Source: Nereocystis luetkeana
Lineage: Eukaryota > Sar > Phaeophyceae > Laminariales > Laminariaceae
Length of the DNA stretch: 64,000 nucleotides
Assembly (NCBI GenBank): GCA_031213475.1
Contig: JARUPZ010000034.1
Location: forward strand, 186,001 to 250,000
Reading direction: 5' to 3'
Within the stretch, counting starts at the first letter, position 1; each line of letters opens with the position of its first letter. The notes under the pieces were generated by a model. It had not been told where the DNA came from. It saw only the letters and a list, made by a program, of their open reading frames with translations, and ran no database searches. The translations under genes were made by a program, and so were the position numbers. Below are positions 23,180 through 35,540 of the stretch, in pieces.

Positions 23180-26100
23180 ATGACACCCTCAGCTATCGGG
23201 ACAATGGCCAAGGTGCTCTTATGTTCTCTTCTCCTGCCAAGCTTTCCAGGACAATTCGTGGCCGCTAAAAAGGTAGGCCCTCCATTGTTGCATATTATCC
23301 ATACTGTCCACATGTTTTCTGAGTTACTGCCATCGAAGTTGAACAAGGACACAATCGCGTTTAATATCAAGTACTACAGTTTACAGTACTCCCTTACCAC
23401 TGTAATAGTGCACTAATTATATACCTGGCATTTCAGTTACTTTACCACCATCGTCTGTCTACAGGGAGTGGCATGAATTGGTGCTTTGTAGAGACGGAAA
23501 CGAATGTCCGCAAAAACTGACTACGAGTATGTATTTTGAAATGCGCGAAGCACATACAAATATATATATAATATATATATATATATCCAGCGGTTCACTC
23601 AGCTTCTGTTTAAGTGGATGCGTCGGTAGTCTCGCTGTTGCGGTTGTCGCCGATGCGTTGCTGCAATGCCTGACGTTTCTACTTTGGAGGCGTTCTACGA
23701 CAGAGGTTCACCCTAATTTGTCTGAGGCCCATCATTAGAGGAGCTCCATGCCTCACCCAAAAAGTGACTTCAGCAAAAACCACATTGCATCCCGATGAAT
23801 AAATCCCATGGCCCAAGTATACAAAAATGTCATTTTTCGAAACAGGATTGGCATTCCGACGATTTTGGGTGAAGGGACCCCGTCATTCCGAAAACGTTTT
23901 CACGGAAATGTGCTAGCTCTATCGTAGAACGCGTCTTTAGTCTACTGAAGATATTGGTACTACTACTACATTCATATCTTGCCAGCAGCCTGGATGGCAC
24001 CAATTCAAACGTGTTGCTGTTGCCATCAAACGAATTGCTTGAAGTTGCTCTGAAATTAATTGTGATTGTTGTTGCAGCCCATGCTCTTCGTAAACCCTTG
24101 TGGGCCGTTGTGGCGCGCTTAAAGGAACGGAACCCTCGCGCATGCTTTCATCGTCTCCTGCCGTTGTTGTCCGCCTCTGACGCACGAAACCACCTTGGAC
24201 ACCGCTTACGCTCGAATATCCCACCGGAAACCTGGATGATATGTTACGCCCACGGACATGGGTAGGGTGGAAAACCACCGAAGGCCAAACCTGGTACGTT
24301 GGACATTCTATCGTGTGCATAGCGTGCCCGTTCATTTCGTTTCGTATGCATCAAAACCTGCGTTTGGTAGCAAAGCCTGTGTATTCAAACGGCGAAGTAG
24401 CCATGAAACGACAACAATAACTTCGTTTCGCGTTACTGTACGTACTTACTTGGTATCTGATCTATGCATAGATAGCCCTTTGGGAGCTGCAGCAATGTGT
24501 TTGGGGACAAAACACTTGACAGTACAACAGTAGAGTTTGATATGGTTAGATATAAAATGGCCGAGAGCTGTGCAGACCGAGAGAAACATTGTCACCAGGT
24601 ATACACGAACACGCGCTTTGTTCTAAAACCATGCTCCAATGGGTTTCACTGTTCTTCCGGCTGCCGTTCCGCTTCCAGAGGTATCCTCCGATGCTGAATG
24701 GACCTACCGCCGCTCCAACGAGGGAGAAGAGCCGTACGGTCCGAGGTACACATTACCGGGAGCACCACAATAACAGTATGCCAGTGTATATCTTGGAGAC
24801 TGTCCATGCACATGTCGTAAACAGGAGTGACGAGGCAACTCCACGAATTGATCAAGTTTGCCGGTAAACACCTCTGCAGCGCGTGTATCTACGCGCAGAG
24901 ACATCCCCCGAGTCTAACCATGGTTTCCTTACTTACTTCTCTTTCGCACTGCTGTGGTACATCCACGCACTGCTTGACCTCGCCGTACAGTAACTACTCA
25001 TACTGACCTTCAAATGGACCCCCCCCCTCCTGGGCGCTGGTACACGAACCTACATGCACAGATCCAAATGTCACACGAGTGTACTCAGATTTTAATGAGC
25101 GTTGAGTTTCAGTCGTGTGTTCCAGCAGCGCTGACTGGTGCGGTTAGATAGCCATATTGATTAACGCAATCCCAGGTGGACAAGAACAACATGATATGTA
25201 GCGTGTATCGACGAGTGGTATGCCACATCACCTAGGTCCTGTAGGTCGGGAATATATTGAATGCTTGGGCCCATATTAAATGGCACTACTAAGAGCTGTG
25301 AGTGACGGTTGTGGCAGACGGTCGTGCTTCCTCCACAGAAAAAGTACCCAATAGCGTCGAAGTACCATCCTTTTTTTGTGCTCTACGTATTTTCGTCTTT
25401 TCTCGTATTATACTTGCTTTCCCATATTATAATAAGTCTGCGTAGTTATGGGCGTTTAATGGTTTGGGTATAACGCGGTTGACCATTATCCTATATATAG
25501 TTGGGTTCGTTAGAAAGTCAAAGCGCAGAGCAAGCTGATGCAAAACAAAACTAAACGGCGTTGGTTTCCAGTAGTACTGAATGCATGTCATAACATACCC
25601 CGTTTTGGCACCGTTTAGAGTTTTTTTGAAAATGTTTTTCATGAGCATTTTTACAACCAATTTCTCCGTCAGATGATGGGCAATACCGACTTTAGTGTGG
25701 CACCTACCGGAGTGAGGAAGCGGCAGAAGGTGGAGACGTTGGAAAGGATGGTAAAATACGATAATATGGTGTTTGAGAGGGCTTGGGAGTTCCCGGCATC
25801 GGGTTCCAGTGATGGCGAGGATGGATATTTAGTTGTATATTTTATGTAGACAACCCCCCCCCCCCTTTTTTACACCTACCTGGGAAAAGGGGGAAACATG
25901 GCCTTTCTTGGGTCGACTGTATTTTTATGTGGCCGTTCGATCGCATGGTTCAAGCACAAGCTGCAAAAAAAGAAAAAACCCAATAAAAACGCCAATGAAT
26001 TCAACAAAAACGCCCAAAAACAGATCGGACACCGTCAAGGAGACGCTGGCACGCTCAGGAACGCGTCGTCACGCACCCGCGCGTAGGCGGTTCGGCAACA

Positions 26101-29100
26101 TACACATACGACTTGGAATTAAAGTCAAGGATTTGTAACCATGATCCGTATTTCGTGGTTGTAAAATGGTTGACGCAAAAATACGAGAATTCTGAGCTTG
26201 TTAGCCCATTTTTGCGCTTTGTAGGGCCCAATAACTTACTACCCATCATCATGGGAACGTAGCGTTACGCCAGGCGGTATCTTCGACGAAAGCTGCTTAA
26301 GAGATTTATCATATACCATGCGCCTGTAGAACAGCAATCATCTACGTAGTAGTTAGTGAGGGTCACTTCTTCATCGGGAATTTAGCCATTATGCTTTGCT
26401 CCCTCACGTGAAATAATGAAACATTTTGGCGTTTTTGCGAGCTTGTCGTCGTGGTACTCGCAACTTCGAATGCACGAAAACACCTCGTGAGTCGTTTCTC
26501 GCTTCTGACGACTACTGTCTGGCGCACCCGACGTCCTCACAGACCCCATCATGAACATCCCTCAATTTCGTGAGCTGTAGTTTCCTATGGAGATTTCAGC
26601 CGTCCGCAAGACTTAAGTAAGTACGTACGTGTCAACGTTCAGTTGGGGTTGGTTTTTGTCTCATTTTGTGCACCCCAAATATCGAGCAATTAATTTCGAC
26701 CAGTGGAGCCCCTCTTAGTCGAGGTGTAGGCTTCTGTTGAGAACCTGCGAGGGTTCACTGTCGAGATAAATACAAGCTGCTGTGATGGGCCTCTAACGAG
26801 TCACCGTCGGTCTCCGGTTAGCACGAACAAGCCCAAGTTCTAATCTCAGCGTGTTGAGATGGCCACGTTTTTTTCTGTTCCGATACAACATCTAGATATT
26901 AGTGTTGCCGGAACCCCGGGACCAGGGGACAATAGGGTGTCAGCGTCACTTTAAGGACCCGCATACATATAACCACGCAGACGTATGGGACAGAAGAAGT
27001 ATATGCCTACTGTAGCCAGTGAACGGGCCTTTGGCGGGTTGTTGTTAGTATCATAGTGCAGTGCTTCTGGCAGTCGGTCTATGGGTGAAGGCCCCTGGAG
27101 TAGAGCATATCATGTCAGGATATTGATGAATATTGATGAACCCTAAATACGCCTCAAATGCCGTGGCATGGGTCCTGATTGTACCTGCTGTAGCATCGTC
27201 CGAAACGCCTACTGTAGCACCTACTGTAGCCCCTAGTCCCCCATGTTGCCCTGGCATGGGTCCTGATCATACCTACTACAACACCTACTGCAACACTGCA
27301 ACAGTATCTACCTCTCTTGTGCATGCATGGCACTCAGAGATAATCATGCCCGCTCCGCCGACGCCTGTCAAATAATCCGTGATTTTCCGTAACCTGACGA
27401 CAGTAATTGGGACATCGGTTACCCGGACTGCGGGAAATATTCCCAGAGCCCCATCAACTTGTCTGCCAATAATGCCGGGTCACTCGTCGAGGTATACCAG
27501 TGGGTACTATGAACATGACGTGAAACCTCGCTACTATCGTTGTGAAGTAAACGCAGGAATCGAGTTTTCTAGTTAAGGTAATACATTTCATTATCTCGTG
27601 CCCGAGATGAAAAGTAAGCGTGCCGGTGTGCCTCAAAATGAGGCAACGCAGAGTTAGCGGTGCAACTGCTTGACTTGCCGTTATTTGCCAGCGGGGACGT
27701 CGTGAGCAAGATAGAACAACTGCCATTCATGCGGTACTCCGTACGCACCGTTGGTGGAGCTGCTATCAAAAATATTGTAGTCGTCCACTGCGCATGCTGT
27801 TGTTTTCTGACGTTGACATGCACTGTTAATGCAGCACTTCGCCCACCTGGAATAAGCGCATGCCGAGTCCTCTGTAACCTTGTTTGGTAGCGTCTTTCGT
27901 ATTTTGGAGTTGGTGGCATATCGAGCTATGCATGTTGTTCAGAGCCGATCATTGGGATACCTCGGGAATATTTACGACGGACTGGCGATACTGACACTCA
28001 CAACACTTGGCACTGTTTGTTGCTTAAAAGTTATGTCGTTCTTCATGCCTAAGCCACCGAGTTAATTCGGCATTGCTCGGGACCATAGCATCAAAATCAT
28101 CACCATTATTATTTGCGATCTCGCTTCCGATACAACCCACTCACTGCATTGCTTCCTGCACATTTCTGCAAAATATAAACACCACAAAGCTGTGAGATCG
28201 AAACATTTCCCAAAGCCAATATATTGCAAGCTTGGTGAGATCCTTTATCAACATACCCATGTATTGACTTCATGTGGCTTTCGTTCTTCGGATTTAGGCA
28301 ACTAAGTTCAACTTGGAACTCTTCGGGTCCGAGTGTGAGTCGGAGAAATTGTCCTTCGAAGCGAGCGACCACGCCTGGGAGGTAAGCGGCTGTTTCAATA
28401 TTATTCCGGAATGCCGCTGTTGCCTTGGAGCGAGACGCGTCATCGGTGATAGGGAACGCAAACCACCTTCTCTGTCAACTTTCTGTGTTTCCTTGCTTCA
28501 GACAGGCCCTGTGAACTGAAGCAAGCGCGCGGGGGGGGGGGGGGGGGGGGGTAGTGTACTCTCCGGCCACACACCCAGCGAGGCGACGGAGTCACATACA
28601 AAGGTGTACAATGTGTACACTTCGCGAAACGCTATAAACATCTGAAACAAACGAGTTGCACAATTATTAATATATGTAGGTGTGTGGGGTATTGAACGAC
28701 CGACGACCGCGATCCGGTTGCCCACCGTAGGCATGCCGGACATCCATGCCTCGTCGTTATGTACTGTACTGTACGGCACGGACCTGTACTACTGACTGTG
28801 CGCGGTACTGTCTGTACAGCCGTGCATAACTGTTCCTTACATAATCGTTCTGTTCTGTTCGGCACTGTGCTGGACTGCGTTGTGGAGAAGATCGGATTCA
28901 GCGAGTGTAAAAAAGCTGCCTCCCATCTCTCGTTCGACGGGAACACGTACAGCCTGGAGCAGATGCATCTCCACTCTCCCTCCGAGCACATGGTAAGGAC
29001 CATTAATGACCATTCAATACCTGGTAGACTGTAGCAGACCTGCGAGGTAAGTTGAATGTTGGTTCAAAGCATGACACCCTGAGGTTTCGTGATTTTCTCC

Positions 29101-31486
29101 GGTGTAGTATGCAGCGTCAGCCAACAGTGACTTATTTCCCCCGGTGGCGAAACGGTGGACACTCAACCACTGTAGTCCGCTTCAACGGCAAGGAAGTCTT
29201 ACCGATCCAAGGGGAAAACACACTTAAAGCCAACCGGATGTTGGCCATTTTCTAGGCATCGCGGGCAGCCGTTCCTTAAAACCCACATTCCTACAGAACG
29301 TGCAGGAGTCCCTTCACGTAGAGCGTACCGTTCTAAACTCACCGCAGCAGCACCTTTTGCGCACCCTGCACCAACTGCTATTATACACAAATTAACGACG
29401 GCGGGTACTAACCTCGCGCGCCTTTTCTTTCCCGCCGTGTACGGGCAGATTGCAGGATCGTTGCACGACGCCGAGATTCATCTAGTGCACACCCGTGATG
29501 ACTCGAGCGCTCAAGAACCTGAGCTTCTCGTCGTGGCCGTCCTCCTCAACGTGAATGAGCACGGCTGGAATGTTGAGGTAAGTCAGTCTACGGGCGACGA
29601 ACTGCGATCCTTGCAACTCTGCAAAAAAACAAAGTGCTCGCCATGCACTATATGTTAGTCAGTCCTACAACCTCTGCGAGATGTATTACAAACCGTGTTA
29701 CTGCAGGGACAGCATCCGAACACGGGTAAGGTCGGATATGAGCATACATTGTTGACCTTCTCCCGCCATTTCCGGAAGAACTGCCCCAACAACTGACGTA
29801 CGCATACGTTTCGCTGCTACGCTTTTTTTGACCTGATGGGGTGAACAGCTTGAGCCGCTGTGGGAGGTGTTGGGTTCTGGAGCTACAACCGTTGACGGAG
29901 GAATCAACCCGTACGAGATACTACCGTCCAACATGGCGTACTCGCACTACATGGGGTCTCTCACCACCCCTCCCTGCAGCGAGGTGATCAGACCTTTTAG
30001 AAAATACAAACCAAGTTCGTTCCCATATATACGCGGCAGGTTGTCATACGTGCTACTGTAGCAACACAAATACGACGTCGTATCGCTAACACTTTTTGCA
30101 AAATACTTGGGACAGCATACGAAAACAGTATTTATTTAGGTGTGTAGTTTTGGCCTGTTGGATATATACTGTAGTATAACTGGTACCTGGTACGTTGTTT
30201 GCTGTTTTCGAAGAGATTATCGCATATCCATTTTAAGTGCACTCACAACGTGTTTTCCGTTTAGTCTGGCCTATACATATACCTGGTACCTGGTATATAA
30301 TATAGATATGCGTATCGTGTTGTCATACACGCCAAGATGCCGCTCTGCCTTTTTCTTCCCATTATTATCACTGCTGAATAGTCGAGCAATAGTCGCTCAA
30401 CGTCCTGAAAACAACCGCCGCATGCCTTGTTTTGCGTAGAACATGGCGTAGGAAGCCCCCAAGCCGTCCCACCCTACCTGTGACTTATGCACAATGTATA
30501 TATATCATGATGCCGAATGGATTCCATCGCGCAGGGAGTGAGGTGGGTCGTCATGAGCGCACCAGCCGTGATCGGTCGGCTGCAGCTCAATATCCTCCGC
30601 GACTCGGTTGCCACCGCTACGGGCTCGAAGGTAAAATGTAACCATACTGACGCGAGTCAGCCATGCAACATCAATTGCCTAAGGATGGTTTCGCGTGTCT
30701 TGTACACTACTGTACGAAGCACCAGTATATCTTGTGTACCAGAAAGGCGCTATGGAAGCAAATGAGACGGTTGGCTGAGGTGTGAATTACACGTTTTCCT
30801 TGAGTGCATGTTCGCCAGTTTTGATATATCTATAAATCGAGACAAATATGCAATTTGTCATGATGAGGCAAACCACGCAGATATTTGGGTATTGTTGACG
30901 TGACGATGGTAATAGTCATGTCCAACCTACTGTAGTTGTTTCACGATGCAGTTTGAAGAACTGCCAGCATTAAACAAAGGTCATACTTGACTAGCAAATC
31001 GAAAAACCCCAAACTTCGAATGTATATAGGTAGCTACCGTTGTGCGGGCGCCGCCATCGGCACCTCCAAAAACAACAGCTACTGTACAAGTAGCTGCAGT
31101 AGATACAATGTAGAGTATATACGCGCGCACATGGCCATCTCATCGATGTACTGTATGCCATTCCTACGTGCATCCCCAACGTATTGCTCCCTCCCTTGCT
31201 CGTATGAGCAATTGCCGTGTTAGATCCATGGAATACCGCAAAATCGACTGTACTATCGGTACTTCCCATAGACAGGACTGCTTGTCACCAAAACCATAAA
31301 ATACATACGACTATCAACGACGGGACCCACGGCTGCAGTTGTTTTTAGCGAGGGACAGGGAAACGCCTTTTAAGTCCAACCTAGTCCCCCTCCCTTGCAA
31401 TCTCTCGGGCACTGCAGGTGGACGAGCGCTCTAACACGAACCGCCCAGCTCAGGCGCTCAACGGGCGCACCGTTTACATCGTGTGA
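23180..31486 (+). CDS. Alpha-carbonic anhydrase, secreted, gene 1 (nine exons)
   Basis: Interconverts CO2 and bicarbonate with a His-bound zinc. Exons: 23180-23272, 24681-24745, 27404-27491, 28307-28381, 28888-28992, 29449-29577, 29849-29983, 30535-30630, 31418-31486; all introns GT-AG and all phases agree, giving 284 residues. Residues 1-31 are a signal peptide exon (MTPSAIGTMAKVLLCSLLLP). Exons 2-3 join as EEPYGP-SNWDIGYPDC, then SPINLS. Zinc ligands are His134 and His136 (QMHLHSPSEH) and His153 (AEIHLVH); Thr224 lies in SLTTPPC; the likely proton shuttle is His104 (SDHAWE). Cys62 and Cys228 match the family's conserved disulfide; Cys92 and Cys114 may form another. The last exon has the family's LNGR motif. 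It was likely exported to the periplasmic space. Intron 2 (2.7 kb) holds a stray reading frame. Confidence 0.93.
25619..25849 (+). CDS. Unknown reading frame inside intron 2 of gene 1
   Basis: A 76-codon open stretch of protein-like composition (FHEHFYNQFLRQMMGNTD, then GVRKRQKVETLERMVKYDNM and an acidic end SGSSDGEDGYL), ending in TAG. It may be the tail of a transposon-derived gene or an exon fragment. I recognise no family. It does not fit the carbonic anhydrase reading frame, whose exons 2 and 3 join perfectly without it. Confidence 0.25.
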   Translation, partial: SFFENVFHEHFYNQFLRQMMGNTDFSVAPTGVRKRQKVETLERMVKYDNMVFERAWEFPASGSSDGEDGYLVVYFM

Positions 31487-32899
31487 GGGAGCAACGCATG
31501 TTCAGCCCCGGGCGTAGGTTGGGGGTGCTACACTCAAGCGAGATAATTGCCACCGATTTGCATCGGTCCAAGGGGTGAACATGCTGTAGAAGCGTTCTAC
31601 GATAGAGGTATCATAGTTGGAACACATACTTTCTGAGCCATCACGGCGTCATTGCTGGGCGTCAGTTGGAGGATGAGTGCGTAACTTGCGCTCCACATTG
31701 TGGGGTATAATACGTACGAACGCATACGAGATGCTTGTAGCATTATTAGTCGTCGCCAAATGTTTGTCCCAGTTGAGCTCCGCATTATGCCTTGGGAGGA
31801 CACAGGAGCCGCAGAACAATAGGGTTAACCTCTATCGTAGAACGCCTCTGTATCAAAATTTAACTAGCTAGGCGGAACGCACCTCTTGTATCACGTCGCA
31901 GGCTGGCACAGTACATTTCCCGAACTGCGAAGGCAGCGGCATAAGCTCGCTCGTGCCACCGTCGAAGCTCCTATCGATTTTTGAGGACGGTGGGAAGTCG
32001 ATATCGTGGACGGTCGTTGATCCAATAATCTGAGCAAAGTAGCTCACGGGTAAAGGTGTTTTTGTCCCCGAGTGCCGAATTGGGAGACACCATATAGGCG
32101 GTGTTTTGCATTTTGTCCGCCGGCACACGGCAGCGTTCTTTTTACGGGGATCCCTATCTATGTCTGTGTGACACATTTGTGGTGTATACGCCGAGCTTAT
32201 ATTCGAATTATGTACCGAACAATGGAAAGGGTCTGGAGAGATTGGGGCTATCGAACGTTGTACACTGTTTGATGGTCTACATAGGAGCTGTGTCCTTTTC
32301 AGGATACGTTTTCAGCATAACTCACAACATGATTGGGAAGATTTGTGCTGGACCCGGACAGTGACGTTGCGTAGGGTGCAGCTTGAACCGCTCCTTCTAA
32401 GGAATGCCTAAGGTACTCGTGTAACATTGTACTATGTACGGCGCGGATCCTGTAACCACAGGCATGGTGTCTGAGCAGCCCCTTGTAGTCTTAGGGTATT
32501 GCCCAGGATTCAGCACATGCCCAACTCTGTGACGTGACCTGTCGATTCGCGGTTCAAGCCCCACGAGGCATGTAGTCTGTGCTCAGTGAATGCATACACG
32601 GAAACAAAGTGTATTAACCACTACTGCGGTTGCCCTCCAACAACGGGCAGCATGAGCTTCATCAATCACACGCACGCATCCACAAGTAGAACTAAGAGGA
32701 ATTAAGCGTACCGATATAGTCTAGGGATACGTCTTCTGCAAAGCGTCGAGGGTAGTCTGCACCGCCGAGGAATATATATGCGAACAATGTACGAATAGTG
32801 ATTCATTGCATGTCCTAAACCTACTCATCACACCCTCAAATTGGTACCAGCAGAAGATCTAATTGGATTGCTCGGTGGTAAAATCTAACTCTACTCGAA
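31487..32899. other. Intergenic region downstream of gene 1
   Basis: Should contain the 3' untranslated region and polyadenylation site of gene 1. A reverse-strand frame at 31868-32050 (SFDGGTSELMPLPSQFGKC) has protein-like composition but no family I can name. It may belong to the neighbouring retroelement fossil. Confidence 0.4.
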
Positions 32900-34620
32900 G
32901 GCGCGCGCACTTCAGTACTGTGGTCTCGGGTCTCGGACAGACGGCAGCTGGCTCAATATTCGATTCGGGTTGCGGACATCTGTGTCTTGACGTTTAGGTT
33001 TCTTTTCACGGCGTGGTATACTGTGGAATAAAAACAAATAAAAAGCCACGCATCGTTGCCCATGAAAGTCGCGCGCCGGTAGCCTCACGTCACATCGGTG
33101 GAGTTTCTCGCGAGGCCTGATGCCAACAGCATGGCCTCGCTGCAGTTCGAGACGTGGTTGCTGCCAGAGTTTGGGTAGAAACAGGGTTGCCCCTGCGGCT
33201 CCGACTCGGATGCCCACTTGACCTGTGGCGCCCCGGTATCATGTACGGTAGCACACGGGACCTCTGCAAGGTCCCTCGGAAAATGTCTCGAACGTGCACA
33301 TGATGTCGGGCGTTTCATCCACCCGTGCCGTGAGGTTGAGCACGTTGTACATCGTCATCCCAGCTTCCGGCTACAAGCGGCCACAGGCGAGTGCCGTGGG
33401 TGGAAGCCCATGCCATCGGAATGAGCTGAAGCTCAAGGAGCTAACCTATGCCCCACCCACCCGTTGCGCTTTGGACCGTCGATCGACGCGTACTCAACGT
33501 TTGGGATTCCTCGTTGGTGAATTCCATGCCGTCGTTCAGACGAACACTTTCCGGCCTTCGGTAGGACGCCCGCCAAGCAAGCGCGGGAAACGTGGGTACC
33601 AGTGACAACGCTCTTGCCAAGCAGGACGACCACCCAGCCCACGTTGATGCCGTTGTCGAAGATCATTAACCAGTGCTTGAATTTGCCCGCTGACTTCAGC
33701 ATAGGTCCCGCACGGTCGGTGTAGAGGCGCTGCAGCCGCCTCTCAGCATACCACGGTGTAGGCGTACTGAAGACCTTGCGCATTCCCTTCCACCCCGCGC
33801 ACCAATTGAGAGGTCCACCTCGTGGCGTCACCTTCTTCATGCTGAATAGACGAGCAATACAACACAAGACGTAATTATGGGCGTGGTCAAGGGCATGTTG
33901 CAAGTCGTCTACGTTTGCCAATTAATTACCACCAGGCCTCAGAACGGCTGCAGCAAGTTCGGGGGGACTATAGCGCCTCGCTACCTGAATGACCTCGACG
34001 TAGTTGCCGAGCTTATTCTCGCGGAAAACATCGAGCCTACGCATTCTTGTGTCGTCAAGAGCAAAACCGTGCGCCCCCCAGACCACGTTAAACAAGCAAC
34101 GGTCGAACGGTATGCCAGGTCAAACCCTCATACTCCTCAGGATCACCTCCGTGGGGTGGCTACGTGGCTGAAGGATTGCATCACCGACACCACATATTGC
34201 GGGAGATTGGCAGTGCGGTCAATAAGAGCTGAACCATCGTCGGGGTGTTCCCCAAGTGCTTGGCCCGTACCTCTATCTGCGGTTCGTCTTGAGAAAGATT
34301 TCCGACGTTTTTTGCCTGGACTGTAGTTTCTTGAGTGTAACCACATGTGTACACTTCCGATCTATTCTCGGTCATCCAAGATGTCGGTACAGAGGTCTGC
34401 CGCCGTTTGCCAGAGACGCTGCCCCTTCCAGGCAATGTCAAGACGGAGTACGTGGAGGACGGAGGCGATGGTAAGGCGGTCCAAACGCAACACACAATCC
34501 ACCGGAATATTCGCTATGCCGCGCACGTGCTTTGTACTAAAGCACCAATCATTCTGCATCCCGATACAATCGAGCGTCCGGATAAATGAGTCCACCGGAA
34601 ATACGCGTCCCCTCCCATAA
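32900..34620 (-). mobile_element. Broken Ty1/copia-type retrotransposon fossil between the two carbonic anhydrase genes
   Basis: On the reverse strand, 33921-33433 gives a copia-type integrase core (YTDRAGPMLKSAGKFKHW, then NVGWVVVLLGKS, a FTNEES-like block and DAPKRNG-like block). The integrase C-terminal region follows at 33320-33050 with a CFYPNSG-like and LASG block. Upstream, 34595-34362 resembles retroelement pol sequence (STKHVRGIANIPVDCVLRLD). It is clearly broken and old. No LTRs were found. Confidence 0.65.
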
Positions 34621-35398
34621 CGTTTGACTCAGTGGAAAATCATCCTCCTATCGCCCCGTATTAGGATACTCTCGCCCACTGATTGCCGTGCTACCTCGGC
34701 CGCCATCGTTAACGTCCATGCCATCGTTACCATTGCAAGCAGTTTCAAAACGTTACCTGACACAGATCATCACGACTTTGCACGTGCGACCGGAAGTGGT
34801 TATGTGAGCCAGCATCGAAACCATTTCGCCTTGACCAGCCTCCAAACAGCCTCCCTCCATCGCATTTCAATAGGTGTCGCGGATAGACCATGCAACGTGC
34901 CCTTGGTCAACAACTGCAATATAGCGCGAATGATGAGCCGGACAACTAGCCGGTGCAGCAGGCATGATCCGGTAACATGGGCAGTTTGAATGATCGGTGG
35001 CAGCAACCCAACCGGAAAATAAAAGGATTGGGAAAAACTTGCTTCCCGCCTGTTTTCTTCCTATATATCTGCAATTGTTTGGCGACGTTTCGTTTTTCCA
35101 CAATCTTGTTGGTGGCAGGATAAAATTCAAATATGTATGCCCCCCCCCCCCTCCAAAGGTTGAGCATTAGAGGTTGTTGAGGGCGTTCGATATATTCTGG
35201 ATGATGGTCGCGGCATACGCATTCTATGCGGTAGTGTATCCAGGTCCAGCCTTCTCCTTACCCGAGGCAGGAGGCGCATGCATTCCACTTGTTACATTGA
35301 GCGATATGCGGCGGCGCGAACGAGTTGCAACACACTGTTCCTCCCCGGGGGGACACCTATCGTTTTACGTAGTAATAATATTGTACAGTAAAAAAACG
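34621..35398. other. Region without a supported gene
   Basis: Possibly further eroded retroelement sequence on the reverse strand, but no motif is convincing. A poly-C run lies near 35138-35152. Confidence 0.35.
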
Positions 35399-35540
35399 TG
35401 TGTCTTTTGTTTAACAACCTCCGTCCACTGGCTACCTACACGTCTGCATGCAACATGCCTGACGTGTTGCTTGTGTCTTTTGTTTAACAACCTCCGTCCA
35501 CTAGCTACCTACACGTCTGCATGCAACATGCCTGACGCGT
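35399..35540. repeat. 73-bp tandem duplication
   Basis: TGTGTCTTTTGTTTAACAAC... occurs at 35399 and again at 35472 with one or two differences over about 70 bases. It is a recent local duplication. Confidence 0.9.

Noticed and set aside
23937-24335. 132-codon reverse frame in intron 1 of gene 1
   Set aside because: No domain, no splice partners, and it lies antisense within an intron.
27133-27375. Pro/Thr/Ala-rich frame considered as an extra N-terminal exon of carbonic anhydrase gene 1
   Set aside because: Exons 2 (24681-24745) and 3 (27404-27491) already join exactly in phase to give the family's YGPSNW sequence, so no exon is needed between them. The frame comes from ACTGTAGCACCT-type repeats.
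32520-32590. GGTTCAAGCCCC word resembling a tRNA B box
   Set aside because: No matching A box at the right distance and no stems.
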